From: Alectoria sarmentosa
Taxonomy: Eukaryota; Ascomycota; Lecanoromycetes; Lecanorales; Parmeliaceae
Assembly (NCBI GenBank): GCA_009733775.1
Contig: WOGZ01000049.1
Coordinates: 1-64,000 of the forward strand
DNA length: 64,000 nucleotides
Direction: 5' to 3'
Below, piece after piece: positions 36,449 to 48,466 of the stretch; positions within the stretch are counted from its first letter, which is position 1; each line of letters starts with the position of its first letter. The position numbers were made by a program, and so were the translations under genes. Under the pieces are notes generated by a model, which did not search any database, had not been told where the DNA came from, and was given only the letters and a program-made list of their open reading frames with translations.

Positions 36449-37281
36449 AGCTCGAGTGAGAAGATGGAGCGAGCTGATACTCGATTTCCTGAAGGTATGA
36501 AAAGGCTTGCCGGAGAGTACAATGGTCATGAGAGTCTAGAGAGATGTGCTCTCGATGACGGACTTCGTAAACTATTAATCCCTGAGCAAGAGATAAATTT
36601 TAGAGACCTATTGGGTCGCGCCCGGAAGCCTCCCGAAGCGAGCTGCTTCGGGCCGTGTTCCACCTCCACCTAGCTTCCCGAATCCTAATTCCGAGCCCCG
36701 AGACTGTCAATGGCCCAGCCGCCCATCTCTCCAAAGGGGAATCGTCACAGTCTGTATTCCTCTCTCTTGTAGCTGTTTTCGGGTTCTGACCCTGGATTTC
36801 ACGTCCACGTCGATTCTACCGTTGGGCGCCTACTGTCTATCAGTCTTCCCGAATGTCAGCGAGCATGGCATCTTCAAACGCAAAAGGAATGGGAGAATCT
36901 TGCAGGTGAAAAAGGAGACCACTGATTTCCCACTCAGAAGCCTGACCTTCCTCGGAGAAGTGTACACGTTTTCGTAGAGGGTTTTGCCGTTTGGCGTTAC
37001 TGCTCTTATTACCTTGCTTCGGCTCATCACGTTGCCATCGATGGCAAAGAGATGCGATTCGGGCCCTTGGCTGATAGAAATGTTTTGATAGTTGAGCAAG
37101 TCATATCAAAAGCTCAAATCTGGTAGATTTGACGCTAATAATGTACACTCGCAAGCCATTCATAATGCCAATGCAAACAAAGCCTTGCAGAATCTCCTTT
37201 TTCGAAGAAACCTCCAATCAACGCCAGGCACTCATGATAAGATTCGTGCACCTACACAAGCATATTCAAAAGCATAAAGAA
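36449..37281. other. intergenic region
   Basis: Between the start of the HAD gene and the stop of the ISWI gene, both on the minus strand. It should hold the HAD promoter and the ISWI 3' end. No other feature was recognised. Confidence 0.5.
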
Positions 37282-40200
37282 TCATTTCCTCCTTCCCTTA
37301 CCCTTGGCCTTCGAGCTAGTACCGTTGGACGATACGCTGACAGCTCTTGATGTCTGCCCGGAACTTGCTCTGCTGCCGTTCTTTATCACTTCAAGCTGCT
37401 TATTCTGTCGTGTCAAAACGTCAGCTTGTTCTACCAAGGTTCCCACACACGAGACACATACCTTGACTCCATTTTTAACCCGCTTCTTGGCAGGAGCCGC
37501 ATCTTCTTCCTCTTCGTCGTTTTCATCTCTTGCTCTGCCCTTATGACCATTGGCCATCTTGCCATCCGCCCCTTCAAACTCTCTTGAGACTGTTGTAAGA
37601 AGAGTAGTACACCTACGCCCAATCTCGATAGGTGTACGGCTTAGAAAGAACCAGTCGAACCGGAACAGGGGACTCTCGCGGATTTCGTCTCGGATTTTGT
37701 CGTAGATGCCCTCTCCATCAACGCCATACCGATCTAACATGACAAGCAAGAAGCGATCTTCTTCCTCTGTATACACTTTCTTGTTGGTAGTCGACACGGA
37801 ATAGTTGAGCTTCAATTGTTGCAATGGAACGCGGTACATGTCCATCTTTCGCTTGAGCATCTTCCGCTGGTGATTCAGCTTTCGAGTCTTCTCCTCGCCC
37901 GTTTCGATGTTAGTGATGTACTTGGTGAAATCCTGGATCTCCGCATACTTTTGCCAAAAGGCTTTAGCATATTCTTTGATCTCCTTTGCCTTCTTGCCAT
38001 CAACTTCTTCGGCAATACCCTCATAGTTATTCCGACCATACTTAGCAGAGCCATTGATGAATTGCTGAAAATCTCTTCGATTCCAGTCTGCGAATCCTTG
38101 TGATGACATTCGCTCCTTCTCTTCCTGTTCTTCTTCAGTCAAAGGTGTGGCGTTGTCAATTTCTTGCTGCTCCAGGTCGCGCTCAGCTTCTGCTTCGCTC
38201 TCGGTCAAATCCTCTCGTTCAGGCAAAGGAACCTTATAACCGATTTCTTTGCGGAACCAAGCGGTCTCACGTTCTTGGAGATCGACAAGCTGGGGAGGAA
38301 AGAATTGGTAGTCGTGGACTTGGACTTGTTTCGGTGCACGGGGTGCTTTTGGTTTTGTATCGGCCGTCCTTCCACCTGTCGACAATGCATTCCGGTAATA
38401 CTTGTCCATCGAATATGATTGCTCCTTTCTTTCACGCTTCGATGGATTAATCCATGCAATTCCCACGTCCTTTCTGGCATTCTTGTTGAAATTTTCGCCG
38501 TTCCACTCGTAGGCGTTTTCTGATGCAAAATTTTGTAAGTCATCAATGCCGAGCTTCTCGTATCTCGCGTTCAGCGCTTTCGTGCGCTCTTCTCCATGCT
38601 GCAGGATTTGGTCGATATCGTCGTCAGTCAGATCAGACTTGTTGCCGAGCACGCCAGTTGCACCTTTGCTCTCGAACACTTCGGTTGCACCGTGCTGAAT
38701 CATATTGACCAACTCGTCCTTGGACGCAGCTGCTTTTGCCGCCTGTTGGGCACGCCCCTGTTGAATGACCAGTTGGTCAAGACGTAGCTTCTGCGCCGCT
38801 CTCTCGAGCACCTTCTCCTCTATAGCATGTTCTGTAACGAATCGGAATACAACGACCTGCTTCTTCTGTCCTATCCGATGCGCTCGATCCATTGCCTGCA
38901 GGTCTGCTTGGGGATTCCAGTCACTGTCGAAGAGGATCACAATATCGGCACTGGTGAGATTGATACCAAGACCGCCAGCGCGGGTGGTCAACAAGAAGAC
39001 AAATTTCTCCGATCCGGGCTTGTTGTACTCGTCAATGCCAGCAATCCGATCCTCGTGAGCCGTTGATCCATCGATTCTGCAATATTTGTGCTCACGGAAG
39101 ACGCAATAGTCCTCCAGAATGTCCAGAACTCTGCTCATTTGGGAAAAAATAAGGATCCGGCTGCCTTGTTTCTTCATTCTGACAAGAATCTTGTCAAGCA
39201 TGACCATTTTACCAGCATTGTAAACAAGATGCTCGTCAGTAGTGTATGGTGGTCCAGGCTCGGCGCCTTCGAAGAGGTATGGGTGATTGCAGCACTTTCG
39301 TAATTGCATGACAATGTTGAGCAACCGTGTCTTGGACTCACGCTTCCCTGCAGCGCCGTTCACGGCGTCTATGTCTTTTTCCAGGATTTTCTTGTACCAT
39401 TTGACTTGCATCTCGGACATGCCAATATAGAGATTGACTTCTTTTTTTGGCAGGAGACTCTTCTCGACGTCACTTTTGACTCTTCGCAGCAGGAAAGGTC
39501 GAAGGACTCGGTGCAACTGCTGGATGACCGTATCTTGATCTGCGTTCTGCCCTGAGAACCATTGATCGAATGCTTCCGAGTCGCCGAACACATCGGGTAG
39601 CAAGAAATTCAACAATGCCCAAAGCTCGTGTAGGTTGTTTTGTAGAGGCGTACCGGTGATGAGTAAGCGGTTCCGTGAGTTGAAAAGGCGGATGATTTGA
39701 GCAAGTGAAGATTCTTCATTCTTGATGCGATGTGCCTCATCAATGATGATATACTCCCAGGCAAATTTCTTCAGATGGGCCTTCTCCCGAAGGATCATTT
39801 CGTAGCTTGTGATGCAGACATCAAATTTTTCGTCGACCAGGCGCTCATTGATCAACTGATGTCTTTCATCCTTTGCTCCTTGCAATATCAAGACGTTGAC
39901 TTCAGGTGTCCACATCTTGAATTCGCGATTCCAATTGTCGAGTGTTGACTTCGGCACAGTGATGAGATGAGGGCCTTTGATGCCACAAACGTGTCGAAGG
40001 TACCCTAGGAAGGCAATAGTCTGCAACGTCTTTCCCAACCCCATCTCATCTGCAAGAATCCCTGAAATGCCGTTCTCGTGTAGTGAGATGAGCCAATTGA
40101 GCCCAGAGACTTGATAATCGCGCATAATCCCGCCTTGAATGAAACCTGGTGATTCGTAGAACATTGTCTCTGCCTGTCCGCCTCTCTTTTCGTCCTTCAG

Positions 40201-40958
40201 CAGCTCGGCATCTTCTTCTTGCTCTGTTCTCCGCCGTCGCTCACCGGCCGCTCCACCGGCTCTACCATGCCCTTTCTTGGCTTTCCGTTCCTCTTCTTCG
40301 TTCTGACGATCTATTGTAGCCATGATTTCTTTGATCTGTGGATTCGGGCTGGCATCGATAAAATGCCGAAACAAGTCTGTCTGGCCCAAGAGGTAGCGAA
40401 AACGTCTAATAGTATCGTCTTCCTATTGTATCAGAGCCGTCAGTAATCTATGTGGTACTAGAAGGTTCACAGCGTGACTCATACCTTGGTGTCATCTAGC
40501 CGGCTGTGCTTTTTACCAAAAACAGTCTTTCGTAACTGTGTTGCTTCAATTCTCCGCTTGCGGCCATCGGGTTGGAACACATCGCCCATGACACTGCTTG
40601 CTGTTGTATTAGGATTGGTGTCCGAGTCCTAATTAGAGCGTAGCTATTTAGTAAAATTAAAAGCAAGAAGGACGGGAACATAATTCTTACGGAGTAGTCT
40701 GGTGTCTCTTGATTGTCCTAATGAGACTACGATTAGTGGATGTTCTTAGAATCAAGATCCCGCAGGCCTCCCTCAGCGACCGTAGTGCCAAGTCTCGTAT
40801 CATCCTCACGAAGGGGGAAAGCAACATACCATCACGCTGTCTTCGTCATGTGCTGCTGATTTGCGGCCATTAGAACGGCCGTTATTCTCGGTCATAGACG
40901 TGTCTGAGGGAGTGGTCGCACTAGAGTTGGCGTGGGAGACTCTGTGAGAGGGTGCCAT
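37282..40958 (-). CDS. ISWI-type chromatin remodeling ATPase
   Basis: Five minus-strand exons (40958-40830, 40717-40691, 40628-40485, 40422-37462, 37404-37282) give 1127 residues. ISWI is the motor that slides and spaces nucleosomes in the nucleus. The SNF2 ATPase has Walker A in LADEMGLGKT (about 224-232), the DEAH box in IIIDEAHRIKNE (about 328-331) and motif VI in AMDRAHRIGQ. A basic AutoN-like segment precedes it, and HAND, SANT and SLIDE modules follow, with WNRRDFQQFINGSAKYGRN in SANT and DRYGVDGEGIYDKIRDEIR in SLIDE. Exon 2 is only 27 bases (DNQETPDYS). The last intron (37405-37461, 57 bp) is a multiple of three without stops, so an unspliced reading looks open; GTATGT, a gctgac branch and acag mark it as an intron. 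The promoter is shared with the HAPSTR1-like gene. Confidence 0.95.
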
Positions 40959-41505
40959 CTCTCCCAGACGCTGGGGGTGTTCACCCGCGAGCTAGGCAAA
41001 GCGCAAGTTGATATTGATGTTTTAAAGTGGTTTTCAAGAGTCGCGGGGATGGCTGAAGCTTTTGTAGCCGTGCAGAGTGGATTGTGGATGAAGTATGTGG
41101 GGTTTTCAAAGTAGAAGGAGTGGCATGGAGAAAGTAATGGGAAGATTGCGTTCCAGTATGAGCTCTCGCGTTACTTGGAATATCGCTAAACCTGCCCATG
41201 CGGCTCCCAATTGGCCGCATCTCCGGCGCTAGTGCATAAATGCCAAGGCTCTGTTGTCAGCCGAGAGCGGCTCACCAGATTTCAACAACTCACAATGTTC
41301 CTCTTAAAATATCTCTTACGTAGACACGCATTTACCGGTTGCTGAGGTCGGCCGCACCTTTACCCGGACAAGTGTCTTAACGCAGTATTCAACAGCCACA
41401 ACCTATAACGGCTCTTGTCAACCCCCACTGTCCCCAACGTCACAGTTTGTCCAATCAAGTTCCCTGCCTCGATATTCCAGAACGGCAGAGATCATACAAA
41501 CTGCT
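40959..41505. promoter_or_regulatory. divergent promoter region
   Basis: About 550 bases separate the starts of the ISWI gene (leftward) and the HAPSTR1-like gene (rightward), so both promoters lie here. No clear TATA box was identified. No coding frame is supported. Confidence 0.5.
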
Positions 41506-42330
41506 ATGGACTCCATGAGAAGCTTAAACACCTCCCTGCCCCGCTCTCCTCGAAGCAAAAGGTCAAATCCGCCACCTGAGCAGCTTATTCAATCCTTCAA
41601 GAGCGCCGCTCTCTCCGTCACAAATCTCTACAAGACCGCTGCCGCCGATCAGACTCGGGCCCGAGAGGCTGGATATCAAGACGCACTCGATAACCTCCTG
41701 ACCTTCCTCGACCAGCAGAACCTCGGCTTAGATGATGGAGAAGGATGGAAGGTCCGGCAGTGGGCTACAGAACGTTTGGATGGTAGCCCACCGGCACACA
41801 TGGGCAGTGATAGTGATGATGATCGGGGCGAGATGGCAAAGAGAGCAAGAAGTAGCTCACCAGCCGCCCAACGCTCGACCGTTCAAGAAGCGGAACAGGC
41901 AAGACAACCCTCAAGATCATCATCGCCAGTGCGAGCAGCATCTGTCCCTATGGCTCCTCCAGCAACCTCTCAGCCACAGAACAATATCTTTCACGCCCCT
42001 GAGGTCTTCACTTTTAGATCCGCTCTTCCATACCCTCAGGATGTCGACATGCAAGCCACCGACACAGCCAGTAACACCACTCCACAGCCAGAGCCATTAC
42101 CAAGTCCTGCCGTAAGACTTGAGGTGGTGCCACGAGGGTCCCGAACACCACACCGAGGTAGCAACCACCAGAACCGCCATGGAGCTAGATCTACTGCTGC
42201 TGCAAGGTCACTAGGGTCAGGAGCGGGGTCAAAGAGGAGGATTACGTTCGGGGACTACTTCGATCTGGGCAGTCTAGGGGATGTTAAAGATGGACGTGAT
42301 GGAGGTGGAAAACGAGGCCGCTTCACCTGA
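41506..42330 (+). CDS. HAPSTR1/C16orf72-like (DUF4588-type) nuclear protein
   Basis: A single exon of 274 residues. The N-terminal helical region has the order LIQSFKSAALSVTNLYKTAA, GYQDALDNLLTFLD, then WKVRQWATERLDG, which matches the conserved core of the C16orf72/TAPR1/HAPSTR1 family. In animals that family works in stress signalling with the HUWE1 ubiquitin ligase. The middle is acidic then basic (SDSDDDRGEMAKRARSSSP). The tail is rich in Ser, Pro and Arg and ends in a KRRITFGDYFDLGSL segment and a basic KRGRF end, consistent with a nuclear protein. I infer the family from pattern. No catalytic residues are expected. The start is the first Met, followed closely by the conserved core. Confidence 0.65.
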   Translation: MDSMRSLNTSLPRSPRSKRSNPPPEQLIQSFKSAALSVTNLYKTAAADQTRAREAGYQDALDNLLTFLDQQNLGLDDGEGWKVRQWATERLDGSPPAHMGSDSDDDRGEMAKRARSSSPAAQRSTVQEAEQARQPSRSSSPVRAASVPMAPPATSQPQNNIFHAPEVFTFRSALPYPQDVDMQATDTASNTTPQPEPLPSPAVRLEVVPRGSRTPHRGSNHQNRHGARSTAAARSLGSGAGSKRRITFGDYFDLGSLGDVKDGRDGGGKRGRFT

Positions 42331-42736
42331 TTTACATACGAATTAATAATGTTGATAGGACCATTACAGCCTTTGCATATACGGGAGCGTCGGGATAAAT
42401 TTGCATAAAGGTACCACGTTTGGAGACAGCGACGGAGTTGCCGTTGATGGCGTCGGATGAGGGGTGCAGATCTGTTAATGGATATCCATACATCGCTTCA
42501 ATTCATTTAGCTGGATCACTCTGAATGCAAGAGCCTTTATATCAACTTCCATCTTCCAAGTGGAGTCTTTCACTCGGCCACAATGCCGACCCCACCATCC
42601 CGGGGGAGCTTGCGCCAGATCTGCGTGACCGAGCCCGAGCCCGTTAGAAGAATCTCGACCAAGACACAACTGGAACTTCGCTGACCCCAGTCCATCCTTT
42701 CTCCCCTTAATAAATTCCTACTCTTTCATCTCTTCC
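42331..42736. other. convergent 3' intergenic region
   Basis: Between two convergent stops. No gene or RNA was recognised. Confidence 0.5.
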
Positions 42737-43094
42737 TCAGTTCACTAATCGATACAAGCCCATTCCGACAAAAGTGGAAGATAGAAGCGCAAGACCTCGA
42801 AGCCTCCACCTCAATGCACCCGTCCCACTTTGCTTAGCGATTATGTGTCCCCGCTCCTTTAGCCCCTGTTGCCCAGTGTAGTAGACGTAAGCCCCAAGTC
42901 CGATGAATGCTGATGCTCCTGTCTGATGGATTAGCAAGATATTCATGACTTGGTAAAGAGAAGAGCTGACACTGACCGACCAGCCTACAGGACAGACAAT
43001 CATCTCTATCCTCCTTAAGAATCTTCGATAGCTTCTCGGGCTTCTGGAGGTCGTAGAGTCTGGGATCAAGAGGTTTGGATGGTGGATTTGACAT
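42737..43094 (-). CDS. DMAC1-like (DUF4536) small membrane protein
   Basis: Exons 43094-42981 and 42922-42737 give 99 residues; the 58-bp intron has a weak GTCGGT donor, a gctaat branch and a tcag acceptor. The family signature DDCLSCRLTGASAFIGLGAY is rebuilt across the splice. A second hydrophobic helix (LALLSSTFVGMGLYRLV) ends the protein. Animal DMAC1 is a mitochondrial inner-membrane factor for assembly of the distal membrane arm of complex I; a mitochondrial role here is inferred. Length fits the family (about 100). The start gives a short polar N-terminus (MSNPPSKPLDPRLYDLQ) before the signature. The gene diverges from AP-3 mu with only 249 bp between starts. Confidence 0.75.
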
Positions 43095-43343
43095 GTCAGA
43101 GAGACCGGGATCGAGTAGGTTAGTGTTCGTATCACGCCCTCGTCCGATGCCTTCCCTGTTGCATGATTTAGGTCTGAGGAGGAAGCAGACGGGAGACTAT
43201 GGAGTGTGGGCCGTTCATCCAAAAGCTCGAAGTTGACGGGCGGGAGACCTAGCGGATCGACCCGCCCCCACATAAATGTGGCTGCGCTTGGCATTTCGAC
43301 TTGCCCATGTTTGAGATTCTTTGCTCACAAGCATGATAACAAG
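43095..43343. promoter_or_regulatory. short bidirectional promoter
   Basis: 249 bases between the divergent starts of the DMAC1-like gene and the AP-3 mu gene. Both promoters must lie here or overlap the 5' exons. No single obvious motif was recognised. Confidence 0.5.
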
Positions 43344-45095
43344 ATGCTGAGTAATGCCGTGGAGGCACTCTACATCTTTGATCAACACAAGTCCGTCTTC
43401 TTACTCTTTCCTTCATTCCTGCCCCTCAATACTGATTTGTATGCAGTGAATCAATCCTGGAACATGTTTACCGCTTGAGGCCAGCCTCTGCTCGTGTCAT
43501 CCTCCCTCTCTACCTCGCCCAACCCGTACCTCGACCCTCCTTGATCTACATGCCAAATATCAACCCCCCGACTGTCCTCTTCTCTGTCATTCATAACAGT
43601 CTCTTATTCCTGTCACCTGTGTCGGCAGAGACTGAGCCATTGTTCGTGCTCGAATTCCTTCATCGGGTCATCGACATCCTTGAGGAATTCATTGGCGATC
43701 CGCTGTTGGCGACTAAGATAGAAGGCAACTACGATGTCGTGGCTCAGCTCTTGGGTGAGATTTGTGATGCTGGCAGCGTCTGCAATACCGAGCCGAATGC
43801 GCTAAGAGACGACGTTGATGTATCTGGCTTTCTTGGGAAACTTCTAGGTGGGGTAGGTCTACCTGGGTATGCTAGATGCTGGCTATATAAATGAGCTTCT
43901 CCAAGCTTATGTATAAATCAGATCATCTCCCGCTTTGTTACCCTCTGGTGGTTTGAAGCAACAACTAAGCCTCAACCCCATATCCAATGGTCCTGCTATT
44001 CCATGGCGACGCGCAAATGTTCGTCACACAAGCAATGAGCTGTACGTTGACATTGTTGAAACTCTATTGGTCACTCTTGCGCCATCCGGTAGGCCTTTAG
44101 CAGCTTTCGCCAATGGATCCATCGCATTCACGTCCAAGATCTCGGGTGTCCCGGACCTGCTTCTCACCCTCTCAGCATCCGGCGGCAAGCTGGGTATGGA
44201 AAAAGCCATTGAGCTGCCGGTATTTCACCCATGCGTGAGGTTAGCGAGGTGGAAAGAAAGACCTGGCGAATTGAGCTTTGTCCCACCAGATGGCAAATTC
44301 ATGCTAGCTGGTTACGAGGTGAACCTCATGCCTTCTAATGGAGACCTGGAAGCTTGGTCGAACACGAATCTACAACTACCCGTCTCCATCGAAGTCTCAA
44401 GGTCACTCGGTCTCACTGGCGCGGATTTCGAAGTCCGCTTGATCTTGTCTTCGAATTTTCCCGGCGCATCTACATCAGCATCTGCCTCACGACCTAATCT
44501 CGGCACAAGAGGGTCTGGTAGATCTACTCCGATGTTTGGCGGTAGCGCTTCCGGGCCCACGTTACAAGATGTGGTTGTCACCATCCCAATCCCGAAAGCT
44601 GTACGGAATATCACCAATCTACGCGCCAGCCGCGGAGAGGCATACTTTACCCCAGCAGATAATAGCGTGGATTGGCGGGTGCCGACCAAAGACGCGGCCG
44701 CGGCTGGCAATGCGACTCTGCGCTGTACGATCGTAGGACCGATGACTGACGATGACGAGGATGAAGCCATCAGGTTCTCCTTCGACGCCGCAAATGGCGA
44801 TTACGACGACAAGGAAGAAACATATCAGAGCTCCGCACTGGGTAATTCCAAGAAGAACTCCGTGAAAGAGCAGAACCAGTCGCGTGATCGGAGGAAGATA
44901 CAACAGAATGCTCCGTTAATGCCTTCGTCGGCTTCTGTCAGCTTCAGTGTAAAGGGGTGGCTGGCTAGTGGTATCAGAGTGGAAGGACTCGTGCTCGATG
45001 CGAGGAAGAGTAGGGGTCTGGGTGAAGGGGTGAAGCCCTACAAGGGCGTCAAATACTTGACGGTCAGCAAGAAAGGAGTAGAGACGAGGTGTTGA
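43344..45095 (+). CDS. APM3: AP-3 adaptor complex subunit mu
   Basis: Exons 43344-43390, 43447-43866 and 43922-45095 give 546 residues; introns are 56 and 55 bp. The mu subunit of AP-3 selects cargo with tyrosine-based sorting signals for Golgi-to-vacuole transport. The N-terminal longin-like domain starts with NAVEALYIFDQHN and continues with LIYMPNINPPTVLF, VLEFLHRVIDILEEFIGDPL and NYDVVAQLLGEICDAG. The mu-homology domain starts at about residue 175 with IPWRRANVRHTSNELYVDIV and has GVPDLLLTLS and FVPPDGKFMLAGYEV. The acceptor of intron 2 at 43921 is chosen because it gives GLPG-SSPALLPSGG in frame. An insert rich in Asp/Glu (DDDEDEAIRF) is seen near residue 440. Intact. Confidence 0.92.
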
Positions 45096-45349
45096 AAAGG
45101 TTTGTTAGGAAAAGAACCATCAAGCGTATATCCCTCGTACTCTGAGAACTTGCATGGTTGATGATCGTACAAAACATATTGCTGTACAGAGAGAGTTTCG
45201 CGGAGCTTTCATGGCAACATTTTCAATACTCGTACACGTTGATATGTACTTTTCACCCTCTCCGACCACTGATCACGCTCCGAAATACTGCTTCAGACCC
45301 AACGCCGCTAGGACTTATTAGCACATTTCCTTTCATAAGCCAGACCTCA

Positions 45350-47000
45350 TCACTTACATATCAATACTACCAAATAGCGAAGCAATCCTGCCCTTTTACT
45401 CGCGGCACCCAGACTCAGGATATACCTCACCAAACTGTACTTCATCCTTCCCTCCCGATCGAAATCCGGCTTCAACTCCATCCGCCGCAGCATCTTCAAT
45501 TTTCCCTTGTAAGGCGGATATCTCACAGCCAGCAAAAACTCGGCCCATCCTGGTGTACTGGTGATCGTCCTGGCATGACTGAAGCAATCAAAACTTGCTT
45601 TGCCCCTATACGCGCCTTGGCCCGATTCTCCAACACCACCGAAAGCGAGGGTGGGAAGGGATCCATGCATAAAGCCGTCATTGACCGACGCACCACCAGA
45701 GCGGATCTCTGCTAGACAGCGATCTGTTTCCGTTTTGTTACCGAAGGGGAACATTGCGAGAGGCGTTGCCTGAACTTCGTTTACTATGCGGATCGCCTCG
45801 TCGAGGTTAGAGACGGGTAATAGAGGCATGAGAGGGCCGAATGACTCATTGGCAATCAAGCTGTCGGTGAGCGAGGAAACTTGGATGACAGTCGGTTCAA
45901 TATATCGATCGCTCTCGTCCATGTCACCGCCCATCAGTATCTGACCTTGACTATCGTCAAGCATTTTCTTCAAGCGCTGCCATTGCTTATTGTTAACTAT
46001 GCGGCCGAAGTCTTCCGTATTGCGTGTGCCATTCGGGTAGTACTCTTTCATGGCTTTCCTCGTCTCCAAGACGAAGCGGTCAAACACTTCCTTATCAATC
46101 AATGTGTAATTCTGCGATATACAGACCTGCCCTGCGTTATGCACTTTACCCCACAGGAGCCTTCTTGCCGCTAACCGTATATCTGCGTTCCTCGTCACTA
46201 CAGCGGGATTGCGGCCACCGAGCTCGAGGGTGACGGGCGTAAGGGTTTCGGCGGCTTTCTTGGCGATGATGGTGCCTACTGTTGCTCCGCCTGTGTAGAA
46301 AATCTTGTCCCACTTTTGCTCTAGTAATGCTGTACTCTGCGGGATAGCGCCTTGGACGACTCGGTAGCAGGATTGGTCCAGGTAGCCTTCGATTACTTTC
46401 TGTAGGACGACGGCGACGTTAGGTGCGTTCTCGCTGGGCTTGATAACGACAGTATTTCCCGCTGCAATTGCGCCTGCCAGCGGGCAGATCAAAAGATTGA
46501 CTGGGAAGTTGTAGGGTCTATACAGCTGTCAGCTACCAATTTGCTCGGCGAAGACACGGCAATATTGAGAGCGACAGACCCAATGATCAGCACCGCTCCC
46601 AGAGGATCCTTCCTAATCTTTGGTCGCAGCGCCATCATATCAAATGGCACATCCGGCGAACTTTCATCTTTTGCCCACTTCTCGAGATTGTTGATATCAT
46701 ATATGATTGTATTTGTACAAAAGTTAAGCTCCGAAATGTTGGACTCGAACACTCCTTTGCTTATGTCCAGCTTGCAGGCCGTCTCGATAGCCTTGGCATT
46801 ATCTTTGAGACTGCTAATGGTCAGCTATAGAAATTGACCATGGCCGAAGAGGGCGCTCACCCCCAGTAGAGCTTTCGCAGCTGGACCAGTCTGAATTGGA
46901 GGGATCTTGTCTTGTGCGAGAGGAACGTCGAGCGAACATCACTGGCTATTCCTGAGACAAGGTTGGGTTCAGTGAATTCGAGAGCTGGAATCGCGGCCAT
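45350..47000 (-). CDS. fatty aldehyde dehydrogenase (ALDH3 family)
   Basis: Exons 47000-46861, 46813-46580 and 46517-45350 give 513 residues; introns are 47 and 62 bp. It would oxidise long-chain aldehydes to acids with NAD(P)+, for example products of lipid breakdown or alkane oxidation. Similarity fixes both splices (YWG-SLKDNAKAIE and LIIGP-YNFPVNL). NAD-binding and catalytic landmarks: KPSENAPN, FY-TGG, ELGGRNPAVV with the general-base Glu, and NAGQVCISQNY with the nucleophile Cys. The C-terminus (RAGLLRYLVVLIC) is hydrophobic and could be a weak membrane anchor as in other ALDH3 proteins. I chose the start MAAIPALEF; an upstream Met at 47117 is in frame but adds an unlike segment. It could act downstream of the CYP52-type P450, though they are 28 kb apart. 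Confidence 0.92.
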
Positions 47001-47797
47001 TTCTTTAACGAGATGTAGGTTGCTAGGTGAATGGATACAGCATTCAGGAGCTCCTGGGTAGCGGGGGTTGAAATGGCGGGGAAGCGAGTTTGCGCCAAGA
47101 AACTTGATGCAATGCACTAGGCTGGGTTAGTGTAGTGGCTGACTGCGACTGACTAAGCTATGCCTACAGAAATCATCCAGCTTTATGTTTTGAATACCTT
47201 GATCCGGCAGGTTCAGATCTCGTTACTTCCGATTTCGTAGGAACTAATCAACTCAATTACCAGACACTGATGCCCAGCCTGATTAGGAGACCCATGTCCT
47301 TCTTTACAGCCTGGCTAAGCTCAAACCCTTTTCTATCAGCACCCGTAAAACAAATCAAAGCAAAACCATTAAACATACCTTGCATACGCCACCACAGATG
47401 ATAGATAGAATGCTTTCCATCTTCTGCCGCTTCTGTCGCCCCTGCGCAGAGTGCCGACAACGAGAGAGGAGACGCCTGCAGGCCTGTTTTGATATACAGA
47501 AGCCAGAAACAGTAGAGACGCCTTTGCCTTATCCTCCTTGGGAACGGGCTCTTACTCGTACCCGGCACCGACTATCCGGCATAGCGACAGCCATCATCCC
47601 CTTTGTTCAGCAATCTGCCTGTAGAGATCAGAAGAGTAATCTACGAGCAAGTCGTTGGTGGCAGAGTCTTACATCTCTAGCGCCGCTAGTGCCAGATCAG
47701 CCCTACAATACAGCGAAATCTACGTCACCACCAGATGATAACTCCACAATAACGCACAGAAGGAACCGGAATACTTCTCGTGCTCCGATGCTGGATC
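47001..47797. other. divergent intergenic region
   Basis: It holds the promoters of the leftward aldehyde dehydrogenase and the rightward carrier-like gene. Open frames at 47257-47568 and 47380-47820 overlap on opposite strands and lack family resemblance. Nothing else was recognised. Confidence 0.45.
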
Positions 47798-48466
47798 ATG
47801 CCTCTCAAAGACGAAGATGACGTCGAATCATCCGTACCGCCAAGTATACGAGCGGGAAGGGTACCTCCTCCATCCAACCAAGCAACATTCTTCATAACTG
47901 GCGCCCTTGCCGGCGCAGCCACAATACCAGTTGAAAGCCTATGGCAACGTCTTATCCACAGAGGCCCTGGACCCCTCCCACTCCTCGTATTGAACCCAAT
48001 ATATCGCGGCGGCGTCCGCTTCTGGGCCTTCGACCTCGCCCGCTATCGCGTGGAGCGCCTCCCCATACATGTGGCGATCAAAGTCGGGCTCTCAGGTGCT
48101 GCTGGAGGTTTGGCAGAAATATGCGCGCAGTCACTATTCAGTAACAAGCTACCAGCTATAGCAAGCTTGACGAATCAGTCTGCCAAACTCTTCTGCTGCT
48201 TTGGCACCTACACCTTCCTATCTACGACGCTTTCTCCAGAGAATTTACCGCCGAAACCATTTTGGTATTGCTGGCTCATTGGGGCAACGGCTGGAGGCTT
48301 TGGAAGTGGAATTATCGCGAGGTCAGAAGGGGTCACAGGATCAGCTCTATGGAGGACTGCGGTTCCAAAGGGAGCCTTGACTATCGGGACGGTGATTGCC
48401 GTGCAGGTGACGACTTGTGCGGCATTCCTGCCGTACAATCGATTCATTCCTAATGGGAAGCTCTGA
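47798..48466 (+). CDS. predicted multi-pass membrane protein, mitochondrial-carrier-like
   Basis: A single exon of 222 residues from MPLKDEDDVE; a Met 18 bases upstream is possible but adds only six unlikely residues. The protein has several hydrophobic, Gly-rich segments: FFITGALAGAATIPVESLWQ, VGLSGAAGGLAEICAQSL, WLIGATAGGFGSGI and TIGTVIAVQVTTCAAFLPY. The first carries a G-A-L-A-G...P...W-Q-R pattern like the repeat of mitochondrial carriers, and further segments repeat it loosely, but the strict P-x-D/E-x-x-K/R signatures are incomplete and the length is below the usual 300. I call it a carrier-like hypothetical. It is upstream of and convergent with the RTA1-family gene. Confidence 0.6.
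   Translation: MPLKDEDDVESSVPPSIRAGRVPPPSNQATFFITGALAGAATIPVESLWQRLIHRGPGPLPLLVLNPIYRGGVRFWAFDLARYRVERLPIHVAIKVGLSGAAGGLAEICAQSLFSNKLPAIASLTNQSAKLFCCFGTYTFLSTTLSPENLPPKPFWYCWLIGATAGGFGSGIIARSEGVTGSALWRTAVPKGALTIGTVIAVQVTTCAAFLPYNRFIPNGKL

Noticed and set aside
45158..45715. 185-codon plus-strand open frame
   Set aside because: Its right part is antisense to the aldehyde dehydrogenase C-terminus; no independent support.
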